Part shown: one piece after another, positions 16,393-25,140 of the stretch
Layout of the letters: every line of letters begins with the position of its first letter
Position numbering within the stretch: the first letter of the stretch is position 1
DNA from: Gordonia jinhuaensis
Lineage (GTDB): Bacteria > Actinomycetota > Actinomycetes > Mycobacteriales > Mycobacteriaceae
Reading direction: 5' to 3'
Assembly: GCF_014639795.1 (NCBI RefSeq)
Contig: NZ_BMGC01000037.1
Location: forward strand, 1 to 34,235
Length of the DNA stretch: 34,235 nucleotides
Position numbers and translations under genes: made by a program
Notes under the pieces: generated by a model
Told to the model about the DNA's origin: nothing
What the model saw: only the letters and a program-made list of their open reading frames with translations
Databases searched by the model: none

Positions 16393-16684
16393 TCTCGTGC
16401 AGGATCCGGTGGACGATGGCGTCGGGTCGAAGGCGATAACGCACCTCGCGGCCTGACTTGTCGCCGTCGATCCAGCCCTCGTCGCGCAGTGCGCGTAACG
16501 ACTGCGAGGCGGTGTTGGGACTGATACCGGCCAGCTGCGCGAGGTCGTTGACCGTGCTGTCGGGCCGGTGGTGCATCCCGACGATCAGTCGCAGCCGCGT
16601 CGGGTCGGAGAGCAGCGTGAATCTGCGCGACCAGGCGTCGGGGTCGAGCTTCTCCTCATCATCTGGTGGCACAGGTACCGACAT
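16346..16684 (-). CDS. ArsR/SmtB-family transcriptional regulator with a His-rich tail
   Basis: A 112-residue winged-helix repressor: FTLLSDPTRLRLIVGMHHRP is the typical ArsR entry helix, NDLAQLAGISPNTASQSLRALRDEGWI the HTH, and GREVRYRL the wing. The C-terminal helix carries D88, H92, H96, H102 and H103 and ends in HSHGR, a pattern that could form an alpha5 zinc/nickel site as in SmtB/CzrA; there is no alpha3 CxC site. Start at 16684 is the ATG next to the conserved domain; CATAAT just upstream may be its -10. It is divergent from rmuC and overlaps ogt tail to tail. The target is unknown. Confidence 0.85.
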   Translation of the reverse strand: MSVPVPPDDEEKLDPDAWSRRFTLLSDPTRLRLIVGMHHRPDSTVNDLAQLAGISPNTASQSLRALRDEGWIDGDKSGREVRYRLRPDAIVHRILHEIMGDHHAQPTHSHGR

Positions 16685-16775
16685 CCTGATGATTATGCCC
16701 GGCCCTGCCGACATCGGGAGGTGTCCACAGCCCGTCCCGGCGAGGCACCGGCGTTTGTCGGACCCGGCGGGCACG

Positions 16776-17969
16776 ATGACGCACATGTCAGCGTCAACAG
16801 CCTTCGCCGCCGTCCTGCTGCTGGCCGTCGGACTCGCCGCAGGTGTCGCCATCGGGTGGCTCATCCGCGCGGGTCGCGATGCCGCGTCCGTCGCCGGTGC
16901 CCGCGCCGAACTCGCCGCGGTGCGTGAGTCCCACGAGTTGCTGCTCACGTCGGTGGCGGCGGCCAGCGAGGATGCCGCCCGCCGCCAGTCCGGCGCCATC
17001 GGCACCCAGGTGTCCCAGATCGTCGGGCCGTTGCGTGAGACCCTCGACGCGCTCGGCGACCAGTTGCACCGCACCGAGCTCGACCGGCGCAGCGCCTACA
17101 CCGGCCTCACCGAACAGGTCGGCGAGATGCGTCTGGCCTCGGCCCGACTGGGTACCCAGACCCATCGCCTCGCCTCCGCGCTGCGGACGCCGCATGTGCG
17201 TGGCCGCTGGGGAGAGATGCACCTGCGGCGGGTGGTGGAGCTGTCCGGTCTCACCGAACACTGCGACTTCGACCTGCAGACAAGCGGCTCGTCGGAGCAC
17301 TCCGGAGGCGTTCGCCCGGACATGGTGGTGCACCTCACCGGCGGCCGCTCGGTGATCGTCGACGCAAAGGTGCCACTCACCTCCTATCTGGAGGCGGTGG
17401 AATACGAGGGTGATGGCACTCCGCAGGACTCCCTGCTGCGTGAGCATGCGCGGGCTCTGCGGGCGCATGTGACCGCCCTGTCGGCGAAGAAGTACTGGGC
17501 GGCGTTCGACCCGTCGCCCGAGCTGGTGGTGCTGTTCATCCCGGCCGACCCGATCCTCGAGGCCGCCTTGCGCTACGACAGCGACCTGCTCGAGTACGCG
17601 TTCGCCCGCAACGTGGTGGTGGCGACGCCCACGAGTCTGGTCGCGCTGCTGCGCACGGTCGCGGTGACGTGGCGCCACGACGCGCTGACCCGTGACGCGG
17701 CGACGATCCTCGCCCTCGGACGCGAACTGCACCACCGGATCGGCACGGTGTGCGGTCACCTCGACAAGTTGGGAACGTCGTTGAACCGCTCGGTCGACTC
17801 CTTCAACAGTGCGATCGGCGCGATGGAGAGTCGGGTGGCGGTGACCGCCCGCAAACTCGGCGAGATGGAGAGCCTCGCCGGCGGCACCGACGACGCGCCT
17901 CCCGAGCTCGTCCCGGTGGACCAGCACGCCCGGGAGGTGAGCACAACACGCCTGGGCAACGCCGTCTGA
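16776..17969 (+). CDS. rmuC: DNA recombination protein RmuC
   Basis: A 397-residue RmuC-family protein: an N-terminal membrane helix (about 8-30), a coiled-coil region (35-125) and a PD-(D/E)XK-like nuclease-fold domain (about 130-340). Recognisable segments are RGRWGEMHLRRVVELSGL and VIVDAKVPLTSYLEAVE. RmuC limits inversions at short repeats in E. coli and has been linked to DNA-end processing. ATG at 16776 or 16785 are both possible; neither has a good ribosome site. The gene is divergent from the ArsR regulator with a 91-bp spacer. Confidence 0.92.
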   Translation: MTHMSASTAFAAVLLLAVGLAAGVAIGWLIRAGRDAASVAGARAELAAVRESHELLLTSVAAASEDAARRQSGAIGTQVSQIVGPLRETLDALGDQLHRTELDRRSAYTGLTEQVGEMRLASARLGTQTHRLASALRTPHVRGRWGEMHLRRVVELSGLTEHCDFDLQTSGSSEHSGGVRPDMVVHLTGGRSVIVDAKVPLTSYLEAVEYEGDGTPQDSLLREHARALRAHVTALSAKKYWAAFDPSPELVVLFIPADPILEAALRYDSDLLEYAFARNVVVATPTSLVALLRTVAVTWRHDALTRDAATILALGRELHHRIGTVCGHLDKLGTSLNRSVDSFNSAIGAMESRVAVTARKLGEMESLAGGTDDAPPELVPVDQHAREVSTTRLGNAV

Positions 17970-18013
17970 CCGGCTCGCCGAGGCCTTGATGCCTGATTCT
18001 CAGCTGCAGCCGG

Positions 18014-18019
18014 TACCGT
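18014..18019 (+). promoter_or_regulatory. Candidate -10 hexamer of the DUF6542 gene
   Basis: TACCGT matches TANNNT and its last T is 7 bases before the G of the GTG start at 18026. Transcription would then start on the start codon itself, a leaderless mRNA. Confidence 0.55.
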
Positions 18020-18025
18020 CTAGGC

Positions 18026-19036
18026 GTGCTGTCAGGCAAGTTGGCGGGCGCCGCCGTGCGCGACGATCAGCAATCAGTGCTGCCCGGAGTCCGTGGTGTC
18101 CCGTGGTGGGGCGCGATGGTGATCGCGCTCGCGCTGACGGCCATCGGCGCTGCCATCAGCTCAGCCGACGGCGGGCTGGGCCGCTGGTTCAAGATCTTCT
18201 ACGTGCTGGGATGCGTCCTCGCTGTGCTCGCAGTCCGCCGGCGCGCTCTTTTCACCGCTGCCATCCAGCCCCCGCTGGTGCTGTTCGCCGTCGCACTGGT
18301 CACCGAATACTCGGTGCAGTCGGGCAGCAGCGAAGGCCTCAAGGGGCTGGTGATCAACGTGCTGCTACCCATCGCCAAGCTCTTCCCGCTGATGGCGTGG
18401 ACGTTCGTGGTGGTGCTGGCCTTGGCCGGGGGCCGCTGGTATCTCACCCGCACCCCGTCGACCGAGAGTCCGCAGAAGCCCAACCCGCAGCGCTCGGCGA
18501 CGAAACGGCCGCGGCAGAGCGGTCGCGGCGAGTCCGGCCGATCATCGGCACGGAACTCGAGCCGAACCGCCCGAACCACCCGGTCCGGCGACGACGCGAC
18601 CTCCGCCGACCGTCCCCGCGCCGCCACCCGCCAGTCGGCAGGCGAAGCCGCGCGCGGCCGACGCACCTCCCGTGACCGCGCCCCGCGCAGCTCCGGCACC
18701 GAGTCCACACACCGCGAACCATCGTCCACACACCGCGAACCGTCACCACATCGAGAGACGTCTCACCGCGACGCCGCCCCACGACGCGAACCGGCAGGCC
18801 GACGCGAGCCCGGTCAGCGAGATGCCGCGACCGGTGCCGCCGAACGCGGACCGCGCCGCCCGGTCACCGAACAACCGGTGCGCGCGACCGCGCGTGCCGA
18901 CGCATCCGCGCAGACCTCGGCTCGACGCACACAGGCTGCCAACACACGGGCTGCGAACACCCAGGCTGCGAGTACGCAGGCCTGGTCGCATCCCGCCGCT
19001 CACCCCGGTTCGGGTGTGCGTTACCGCGACTACTGA
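18026..19036 (+). CDS. DUF6542-type membrane protein with a long basic, repetitive tail
   Basis: A 336-residue protein. Residues 1-145 hold about four membrane helices (25-45, 52-70, 76-93 and 108-142), matching the DUF6542 family found near ychF/ispH in Mycobacteriales. Residues 146-336 are a hydrophilic, very Arg/Ser/Thr-rich, probably disordered cytoplasmic tail. The tail includes two 7-residue repeats (STHREPS) and three 5-residue repeats (QAANT/RAANT/QAAST). The GTG start fits a leaderless promoter. Its function is unknown; a basic tail of this sort could contact nucleic acid or the inner membrane surface, which is only a guess. Confidence 0.75.
   Translation: MLSGKLAGAAVRDDQQSVLPGVRGVPWWGAMVIALALTAIGAAISSADGGLGRWFKIFYVLGCVLAVLAVRRRALFTAAIQPPLVLFAVALVTEYSVQSGSSEGLKGLVINVLLPIAKLFPLMAWTFVVVLALAGGRWYLTRTPSTESPQKPNPQRSATKRPRQSGRGESGRSSARNSSRTARTTRSGDDATSADRPRAATRQSAGEAARGRRTSRDRAPRSSGTESTHREPSSTHREPSPHRETSHRDAAPRREPAGRREPGQRDAATGAAERGPRRPVTEQPVRATARADASAQTSARRTQAANTRAANTQAASTQAWSHPAAHPGSGVRYRDY
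18704..18745 (+). repeat. 2 x 21-bp tandem repeat inside the DUF6542 gene
   Basis: Two adjacent 21-nt units (18704-18724 and 18725-18745) differ only in the last few bases and encode STHREPS twice. The frame is preserved. Confidence 0.85.
18932..18976 (+). repeat. 3 x 15-bp tandem repeat near the 3' end of the DUF6542 gene
   Basis: Three 15-nt units (18932-18946, 18947-18961, 18962-18976) share GGCTGC and encode QAANT, RAANT and QAAST. A partial fourth unit (CAGGCC) follows. Confidence 0.85.
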
Positions 19037-19075
19037 GCCCGGTCCCGCGCTGGGCAGCTGCACTCAGAGTCGACC

Positions 19076-19123
19076 GTCTCAGTGGTCACGGGTCTCAGTG
19101 GTCACGGGTCTCGGTGGTCACGG
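19076..19123. repeat. 3 x 16-bp tandem repeat over the fructosamine kinase stop
   Basis: GTCTCAGTGGTCACGG occurs at 19076-19091 and 19092-19107, and a one-base variant at 19108-19123. The minus-strand stop of the fructosamine kinase gene (19102-19104) lies in the second unit, so the duplication has probably set where the reading frame ends. Confidence 0.9.
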
Positions 19124-19877
19124 CCGGCAAGCCGCAGCGAGGCCTCCGCTGCTTGCCGCAATTGAAATCCGTACATGGGACCGTGGCTGGCCGCGTGGAC
19201 CGCCAGCGGATGCAGCTGATGGACCGGCACCCGCTCACGCCAGCCGCGGCGCAGTGCGTGAGTGGCGGTGTACCCCTGCTCGATCTCGTCGAGCAACGGG
19301 CAGCCGAAGAGCTCGAGCATCGCCAGGTCGGTCTCGCGGTGCCCGCCGTGAGCGGCCGGGTCGATCATGACCGCACCGCCGGGTGTCCACACCACATTGC
19401 CGTTCCACAGGTCCCCGTGGATGCGCGCCGGCGGGTCCGGGTCGTCGAACCGACCATCGGCGATGATCTCGCATACCCGCCGGACGATGTCGTGATCCTG
19501 CGCACCGAGATTCCCGCGCCGACGCGCCTTGTCGGCGAAAGGCATGACGCGTTCAGCCGCGTAGAACTCTCCCCAGCGCTCGTGCGTGCGTGAACTCATC
19601 GGCTGCGAACCGATGTACACCTGTCCGCTGAAGCCGTCCGGCGGGCTGCCGAAATGCGCGGCACCGGCATCGTGCATGCGGGCCAGCGCGGCACCGAAGG
19701 GTCGCGCGGCGGCAGTCGAAGGTCGGGTGGTGTCGAGTTGTTCGAGATCAATGTGGTGTTCCCCACGTCGATGACCTCGACCACCGGCGCGCCGGCCGCA
19801 CCGAGCCAGCGCAGGCCGGCGGCCTCGGCTGCGAAGAAGTCGACGGGGGCGTCGGCGCGCTCTTTGTGGAACACCAT
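19102..19877 (-). pseudogene. Fructosamine kinase family gene broken by one frameshift
   Basis: Together two frames give a normal ~259-residue fructosamine/ketosamine-3-kinase, which phosphorylates glycated amines and so starts their removal. Frame one starts at ATG 19877 (VFHKERADAPVDFFAAEAAGL) and gives the N-lobe up to VGNTTLIS. The sequence then continues in the other frame as EQLDTTRPSTAAARPFGAAL with the catalytic loop HGDLWNGN and the DPAAHGGHRETDLAM segment. The break is at about 19740-19750; adding one base there would restore TTLISEQLDTT. The ATG is 5 bp after the SDR stop, so the pair form an operon. Either a true pseudogene or a sequence error. In the second frame alone a start upstream (19914) lies inside the SDR gene and is not credible. 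Confidence 0.8.
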
Positions 19878-19882
19878 GTGGG

Positions 19883-20818
19883 TCAGCGATCGGCCGAGCG
19901 CAACCGGTCGTCATCCTCGCCGGCAGGGTGGGCAGTCACCGCACCGGCCCGCGCCAGGTGGTCGAACTGGCGGTTGGCCAGACGCATCGCGACCTCGTAG
20001 GGGAATGCGAATTTGCGCGCCCACCAGTAGCCGAAGCGCACGTCGAAGGATGTGTAGACCAGGAACCGGTTACGCCGCACCCCGTCGAGGATCGCCTCGG
20101 CAGCACGTTCCGGGGATACCGCGACACGCTGGAATCGATGCACCGCCGAACGTACCGACTCGTCGGATATGTCGACGCCGGCGATCTGAACGGTGTCGAC
20201 CAGCGGTGTGGCGACCGCGCCCGGACACACCAACGACACCCCGATGCGGTGTTTGCGCAGGTCGAAGCGCAACACCTCGGACACCCCGCGCAGACCGAAC
20301 TTGCTCGCGCTGTAGGCGGCGTGCCAGGGAAACGCGAGCAGCCCGGCCGCCGACGAGACGTTCACGAGGTGACCGCCCTGGCCTCGCCGGATCATCGGTG
20401 GGACAAAGCACTCGATGACGTGGATCGGCCCCATCAGGTTGACCTCGACCAGCGACCGCCACTGCTGGTGTTCGAGGGTGTCGACCGTGCCCCAGGCAGA
20501 GATACCCGCGACGTTCATCACCACGTCCATCACACCCACCTCCGCCTCGACCCCGGCGGCGAATCGGCGCACCCAGTCGTAGTCGGAGATGTCACCGGCC
20601 TGGTGGAAGACGACCGTGCCGCCCGATGCGGTGATCTCGGCGACAGTCGCGTCGAGCCCTTCGGCGCCGAGATCGGTGAGCACGAGTTCGGCCCCCTCGG
20701 CGGCCGCCGCCACCGCCGTAGCGCGGCCGATCCCGCTGGCCGCACCGGTGATCAGGACACGGCGGTCTCGCAACGATCGCACCGGAGGCTTCATGTACAC
20801 CAGGTCGACGAGGCTCAT
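19883..20818 (-). CDS. Short-chain dehydrogenase/reductase
   Basis: A 311-residue classical SDR oxidoreductase. It has the NAD(P)-binding TGAASGIG (24-31), NVAG (102-105), catalytic S155/S156 in VNVSSAAG and Y169-SAS-K173. The C-terminal 60 residues (FLVYTSFDVRFGYWWARKF) are a hydrophobic/aromatic extension seen in actinobacterial members that handle lipid-like or ketone substrates; the substrate is not known. The ATG at 20818 is 7 bases after the end of a TAGGCT -10 element, a textbook leaderless start. The fructosamine kinase gene follows after 5 bp. Confidence 0.93.
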   Translation of the reverse strand: MSLVDLVYMKPPVRSLRDRRVLITGAASGIGRATAVAAAAEGAELVLTDLGAEGLDATVAEITASGGTVVFHQAGDISDYDWVRRFAAGVEAEVGVMDVVMNVAGISAWGTVDTLEHQQWRSLVEVNLMGPIHVIECFVPPMIRRGQGGHLVNVSSAAGLLAFPWHAAYSASKFGLRGVSEVLRFDLRKHRIGVSLVCPGAVATPLVDTVQIAGVDISDESVRSAVHRFQRVAVSPERAAEAILDGVRRNRFLVYTSFDVRFGYWWARKFAFPYEVAMRLANRQFDHLARAGAVTAHPAGEDDDRLRSADR

Positions 20819-20824
20819 GGATTC

Positions 20825-20830
20825 AGCCTA
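20825..20830 (-). promoter_or_regulatory. Candidate -10 hexamer of the SDR gene
   Basis: On the minus strand this reads TAGGCT followed by GAATCC and then the ATG at 20818, so +1 falls on the A of the start codon. Confidence 0.6.
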
Positions 20831-20865
20831 GGTGCCCAGCACGGGTGCAGCCGCCGTATCGGCGA

Positions 20866-22020
20866 TCACATCGGCAGCTTGCCGCCGAACACTGCGTAGA
20901 TCACCGAGAGCATCGAGGTGAGGACCTGCGAGCTCACATCCTGGCCCTGACCGGCAAGCAGATTGCGGAAGTCGGTGGGAGTCTTCACCTTCGACAGTGC
21001 GGTGAGGAACGGTCCGATGGCCTCGAGTCCCGACAGGTCGACGGGCTTGTCGCCGTTGCCGTTGATCGGGGTCGAGGGGCCCGACGGCGCCAGCGGGAGG
21101 CTCGGCGTGCCCACGCCGGCCGAGGCCGGGGTGAGGTACGACATGATGCCGCCCGTGATCGCCGCAGCGTATTTCACCTGCCCTTCGGTGCCCGACAATG
21201 CCTTGGCCTCGTCAGGATTCGACAGGTTGCCCATCTCGATGAACACATCGGGCACGGTCGTGAGGTTGACCGCAGCGATGTCGGAGCGGGTCTGCAGACC
21301 GTTGGTGACGCCGGCGTAGTTGGCCGGGGTGAAGCCGGCCTTGACGAAGGAGTCGCGCATCGCGGTCGCCGCCCGCAACCCCCCGTTGGACTGCGCCGTG
21401 TTCGCTGCCGCATTCGGCAGCGGCAGCTGCGGGACGATGATGTGGAAACCCTTGTCCTTGGTGTCGGCGGTGGTCGAGGTGGAGTCGGCGTGGATGTTCA
21501 CCGCCACGTCGGCCTTCGACTCCGATGCCGCCTTCGCGCGCTCGTCGACGCAACCGCCCCATCCGGTGTCGTCGGGTCGGCTCAGCACCACCTTGGCTCC
21601 CTGGGACTCCAGCCCGGCCTTGACCAGCGTCACCACATCCCAGTTGATGGTGTGCTCGGGCACGCCGGTGACCGCGGTCGCGCCGGTGGTCTGGCACGGC
21701 TTGGTACCCCCGCGTCCGTCGGGAACCTGCTTGTCGAGATCGTGTCCCGCGCCCGAACCCTGGTGGCCGGGATCCAAGAACACCGTCTTACCGGCCAGCG
21801 TGGTGCCCGTGGCCGGAGTGGTCGCCACCGGCGCGGGTGTGTGCGGCGCGGGTGCCGGTGCGGTCACGGGTGCGGGCGACGACGGCGCCGCGAATGCCGT
21901 GGCCGGTGCCACCAGACCGCCGGCCACGAGTGTCGCGACAGCTCCGACGACGACACGTCCACTCGCGATCCGGCCGTGTGTACGGCTGCGCCTGGGCCCG
22001 CTGGCAGTTGGTACCGACAT
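20866..22020 (-). CDS. Secreted N-acetylmuramoyl-L-alanine amidase (Rv3717/Ami1-like)
   Basis: A 384-residue exported zinc amidase (Amidase_3) that cuts between muramic acid and the stem peptide in peptidoglycan. A signal peptide with a twin-Arg-rich start and a hydrophobic core ends near AFA (residue 44). A Pro/Ala linker follows, then the catalytic domain with zinc ligands H86 (LDPGHQGSG), E122 and H177 (VNIHADS) and catalytic E262 (FIEMGNL). Cysteines C109 and C157 may form a disulfide. The C-terminal 80 residues are polar and end in an amphipathic segment. GAGGTGAT lies 10 nt upstream of the ATG. TAAAGT on the minus strand near 22118 could be the -10, giving a ~90-nt leader. Confidence 0.92.
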   Translation of the reverse strand: MSVPTASGPRRSRTHGRIASGRVVVGAVATLVAGGLVAPATAFAAPSSPAPVTAPAPAPHTPAPVATTPATGTTLAGKTVFLDPGHQGSGAGHDLDKQVPDGRGGTKPCQTTGATAVTGVPEHTINWDVVTLVKAGLESQGAKVVLSRPDDTGWGGCVDERAKAASESKADVAVNIHADSTSTTADTKDKGFHIIVPQLPLPNAAANTAQSNGGLRAATAMRDSFVKAGFTPANYAGVTNGLQTRSDIAAVNLTTVPDVFIEMGNLSNPDEAKALSGTEGQVKYAAAITGGIMSYLTPASAGVGTPSLPLAPSGPSTPINGNGDKPVDLSGLEAIGPFLTALSKVKTPTDFRNLLAGQGQDVSSQVLTSMLSVIYAVFGGKLPM

Positions 22021-22200
22021 GCTCGCTCATCACCTCGACAACTCGTCCGGGTCTCGACACGCGAGAGTCCGGTTCGCACGGATCATTCACTCTCAATGGC
22101 AACATTGGTCACTTTAGCCACAGAAGTCACAGTGAACCAGGGACTGGGCGACTTGTGAAATCCGTCGACCGAATCGTTGCCGTTCTGCGACCGACGCCGA

Positions 22201-23382
22201 TCAGATGAGGTACCGGGTGATCGGCAGCATGATGCGCTCTGCAGCGTCGGAGAGATCCGAGCCGTCCGAAACGCCGGGGGCATCCGGGGTCGCGGTGCGC
22301 CGCAGCGCGGCCATCGCCGCCTGCGCCTGATCGGAGTCCACGTCGACACCGATAACCACCAGCGCGCTCGACGGCTGCTCGTCGTGTCGCCACCTGCGTT
22401 CGCGCATACGGACATGTCCACCGACCGAGTGGACCTCGTAACCCCCGCGGTGCGCGGGCAGGTCGAACCACACCACACCCTTCACTCGGAACACACCCAC
22501 CGGCGGTTCACGCAGGAAGTCGGCAAGCGCACGGGGATCGAGCGGATCGGTGGACGAGAACTCGACCGAGGTGAAGCCCTCGTGGAGATGATGGTGACCG
22601 GCATGGTCGCAGTCGAGGTCGGCGAGCAGTTCATCGAAGCCGAGCTGACGCGGTCCGTCGTCGGCGCGAGCGGTCGCAGCGTCGAGGATGAGGTCGGGAT
22701 CGACAACCGCGTCGCGGGTGCACAGGATCGTGGCCTGCCGATTGACCTCACGAATCGCGGCGGTGAGCTGGGTGCGACGCGATTCGTCCACCAGATCGCT
22801 CTTGTTGACCAGCACCAGGTCACCGAGTGCCACATGAGTGCGCAGCACCCGCGCCGCGCGCACGACCGACGTGATCGCCCCGTCCGGACCGGGGACCTGC
22901 GGGACCTGCGGGTCTGCGACTCGCCCGGCCGACTCTGCCCACCCGCCCCGGTTGTCGCCGTCGAATGCGGCATGGCGGGCGTCGACCACGTAGACGAGAC
23001 CGCCGTAGGCCACGTGCGGATCGGCGGCGGTGACCACCATCGAGATCAGCGTGCCCGGCTCGGCGAGTCCACTGGCCTCGATGATCACGGCGTCGAGGCC
23101 CGCTGATGGTCGCGCGAGGCGCGCGAGGGTGTCATGCAACTCGTCGGGACCCACCGAGCAGCAGATGCAGCCGTTGCTCAAGGTCATCTGTGCACCGACC
23201 TGCCCGGAGACCAGCAGCGCGTCGACGTTGATGGACCCGAAGTCGTTGACCACCACACCGATTCGTCGACCGTTGGCATGGCGCAGCAGATGATTGAGCA
23301 GTGTGGTCTTTCCCGCGCCGAGGAAGCCCGCGATCACCACCACCGGAACCGCGTGCCTGCCGCCCGCTGCTCGACCGCTCAC
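22201..23382 (-). CDS. CobW/P47K-family GTPase, probable metal chaperone
   Basis: A 393-residue G3E GTPase of the COG0523 group. Walker A is GFLGAGKTT (19-27), followed by the metal-binding CICC (72-75), EASGLAEP (102-109) and NKSD (193-196). A His/Cys-rich stretch, [10 protein letters not shown] (258-267), probably binds zinc, and a CobW C-terminal domain follows with a [10 protein letters not shown] segment. COG0523 proteins supply Zn or Co to target enzymes or work under zinc limitation, but no zinc operator is visible here. The GTG start overlaps the trhO stop (GTGA), so it is translated from the trhO transcript. An internal 9-bp unit repeated about three times (22893-22919) lies in a Pro/Gln linker. 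Confidence 0.9.
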   Translation of the reverse strand: MSGRAAGGRHAVPVVVIAGFLGAGKTTLLNHLLRHANGRRIGVVVNDFGSINVDALLVSGQVGAQMTLSNGCICCSVGPDELHDTLARLARPSAGLDAVIIEASGLAEPGTLISMVVTAADPHVAYGGLVYVVDARHAAFDGDNRGGWAESAGRVADPQVPQVPGPDGAITSVVRAARVLRTHVALGDLVLVNKSDLVDESRRTQLTAAIREVNRQATILCTRDAVVDPDLILDAATARADDGPRQLGFDELLADLDCDHAGHHHLHEGFTSVEFSSTDPLDPRALADFLREPPVGVFRVKGVVWFDLPAHRGGYEVHSVGGHVRMRERRWRHDEQPSSALVVIGVDVDSDQAQAAMAALRRTATPDAPGVSDGSDLSDAAERIMLPITRYLI

Positions 23383-24368
23383 CGAACGCGACCTCCGGAA
23401 GTCTCACGATCGCACGGTGCCTGCTGAATTTCCCGGGCCGGTTGATATTCCGGGACCGGTTGGAATTCCAGGGCCCCGTGACATTCCGGGCCCTTGCGAT
23501 ATTCCGGGCCCTTACGATGTTCCAGAGAGCCTTGACATTTCGGACACACCACGTCGAGCTGGCGGCCACGGTCGTCGACAATGTCGGCAACCGCGTCGGT
23601 CGGCGCGCCGCAGCGGCTGCACTCTCCCACCGTTTCGGGATTGTCAGAGAACGTGAGCGACATTCGCTTGTCGAAGACAAACATCGATCCCCGCCAGTGG
23701 CCGTCGTCGCCGAATGTCTCGCCGTAGCGGACAATTCCTCCGTCGAGCTGGTAAACCTCCTCAAAACCACGTCGGCGCATCAGCGCGGTGAGAACCTCAC
23801 AACGCACGCCGCCGGTGCAGTAGGTCACCACAGGCTTGTCTTTGAGGTGGTCATAATCACCTCGATCGAGCAGTGTGACGAAATCACGCGTGCTGCGTGC
23901 AGGAGTGATCACCGCATTGTCGAAATGGCCGATCCTTCCCTCGATCTCGTTGCGGCCGTCGAACATCACCACGTCGGCGCGTGAATCGATGAGTGCGTGC
24001 AGTTCATGTGGGGAAAGACGAATTCCGCCGTCGACGACGCCATTTTCGTCGACGGCGACTTCCCCGGGAACTCCGAACGTCACGATTTCAGGGCGGACCC
24101 GGACACTGAGGCGGGGAAAGTCCTCTGCCGATCCCGCCGACCATTTGATGTCGGCGTCGGCGAACCCGGCATAGCCTTTCGTCGCACGCACGTACCGCCT
24201 GAGCTGCGACAGCTCTCCCCCAACCGTCACATTGATCCCGTGGGGCGAGACGATGATGCGTCCGCGCAGATCCAGTGATTCGCACAGGGCGAGCTGCCAC
24301 ACGCGGATGGCCTCGGGATCGGGTAACGGTCGGAAAACGTAGAACAGTACGACTTTGGAAATCCCCAC
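23379..24368 (-). CDS. trhO: tRNA uridine-34 hydroxylase TrhO (rhodanese-like) with a repeated tail
   Basis: A 329-residue TrhO/YceA protein that hydroxylates uridine at wobble position 34 of tRNAs (ho5U synthesis). An N-terminal acylphosphatase-like domain (about 1-95) is followed by a rhodanese domain with the conserved [11 protein letters not shown] segment, active cysteine C184. A four-cysteine zinc knuckle (C250, C253, C275, C278) comes next. After it an unusual ~45-residue tail is built from six 6-residue units ([18 protein letters not shown] type) encoded by an 18-bp repeat. The GTG start is 7 bases after the end of TACTCT, a leaderless promoter. It is co-transcribed with the CobW-type GTPase (GTGA overlap). 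Confidence 0.93.
   Translation of the reverse strand: MGISKVVLFYVFRPLPDPEAIRVWQLALCESLDLRGRIIVSPHGINVTVGGELSQLRRYVRATKGYAGFADADIKWSAGSAEDFPRLSVRVRPEIVTFGVPGEVAVDENGVVDGGIRLSPHELHALIDSRADVVMFDGRNEIEGRIGHFDNAVITPARSTRDFVTLLDRGDYDHLKDKPVVTYCTGGVRCEVLTALMRRRGFEEVYQLDGGIVRYGETFGDDGHWRGSMFVFDKRMSLTFSDNPETVGECSRCGAPTDAVADIVDDRGRQLDVVCPKCQGSLEHRKGPEYRKGPECHGALEFQPVPEYQPAREIQQAPCDRETSGGRVR
23426..23533. repeat. 6 x 18-bp tandem repeat in the trhO 3' end
   Basis: Six contiguous 18-nt units (23426, 23444, 23462, 23480, 23498 and 23516 as starts) share a GATATTCCGGG core on the plus strand with several substitutions. The units preserve the trhO frame. There are no unique spacers, so this is a minisatellite and not a CRISPR array. 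Confidence 0.9.
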
Positions 24369-24374
24369 CCGTCA

Positions 24375-24380
24375 AGAGTA
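24375..24380 (-). promoter_or_regulatory. Candidate -10 hexamer of trhO-cobW
   Basis: Minus-strand TACTCT followed by TGACGG and the GTG at 24368; +1 would be the G of the start codon. Confidence 0.55.
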
Positions 24381-24432
24381 GGCATTGCCACGCCCGGGTA
24401 GGCGCACGTGGGTGCAGTGGCGGCAGCGGCGA

Positions 24433-24438
24433 TAGACT
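24433..24438 (+). promoter_or_regulatory. Candidate -10 hexamer of the DUF4190 gene
   Basis: TAGACT matches TANNNT; the ATG is 9 nt downstream, so the leader would be only 2-4 nt long. Confidence 0.45.
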
Positions 24439-24447
24439 CACGCACCG

Positions 24448-24948
24448 ATGAATCCCCACCAGCACGGCCCCGAGTCCGCCGGAGGCGAGGGCAACCGGCG
24501 CGATGAGCAGGCGGTGGCCGGCGGCACCAGCCAGCCCCATCCGCCCGCGTACACCCCGCCGGGCCACTCATATCCGATGCCGTGGAACCCCGAACAGGGC
24601 ATTCCTCAGACCACCTACGCTGACCGGACGTATCCGGGCAGTTCGTATGCGGGCGCGAGCTTCCCCGAGACCGCGTGGCAACTGGTCGCCGTCCCTCCCG
24701 CGAGAACCAGCGGAAAGGCGATCGCCGCATTGGTGACAGGGATCCTGAGCATCCTGATCTGTCCTCCGGTAGGAATCGCCGCAGTCTTTCTCGGAAACTC
24801 CGCTGTTGACGAGATCGACATAAACGGTGGAATTACGCGGGGACGGGGACTCGCCCAGGCTGGTCGTATTCTGGGCTGGATTTCCGTCCTGTTCATCATC
24901 GCCATGTTGATACTGTTGATCGTTATCTTCGCCGTCGGAGATTTTTGA
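24448..24948 (+). CDS. DUF4190 domain membrane protein
   Basis: A 166-residue protein with a Pro/Gly/Tyr-rich polar N-terminus (about 1-85) and two membrane helices (about 90-112 and 140-163) separated by a short loop, GNSAVDEIDINGGITRGRGLAQAGRI. That loop and the flanking helices fit the DUF4190 family common in actinobacteria. The function is unknown. The gene is divergent from trhO. The promoter at 24433 would give an almost leaderless mRNA. Confidence 0.8.
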   Translation: MNPHQHGPESAGGEGNRRDEQAVAGGTSQPHPPAYTPPGHSYPMPWNPEQGIPQTTYADRTYPGSSYAGASFPETAWQLVAVPPARTSGKAIAALVTGILSILICPPVGIAAVFLGNSAVDEIDINGGITRGRGLAQAGRILGWISVLFIIAMLILLIVIFAVGDF

Positions 24949-25140
24949 TACCCGAATCGATTCACCGCATATCTTCGCGTCGTACGAATGAGCGACAATC
25001 ACGTGTTTCGCGAAGTCCTTGGGTACGATTCGAGGCAGAACGACGACAATTGCATCCCATTGCTCCGGACCCGGCACTCGAGGATGAGCGGACCGCGAAA
25101 AAATGTGCACCCCCCAGCCCGGGTTCACACACAGTCGGTG

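Noticed and set aside
16458-16775. Longer N-terminus for rmuC
   Set aside because: It overlaps the arsR-type gene on the other strand and does not look like protein; the membrane helix starts after 16776.
23426-23533. CRISPR array
   Set aside because: The units are contiguous with no unique spacers, keep a coding frame and have no cas genes nearby.
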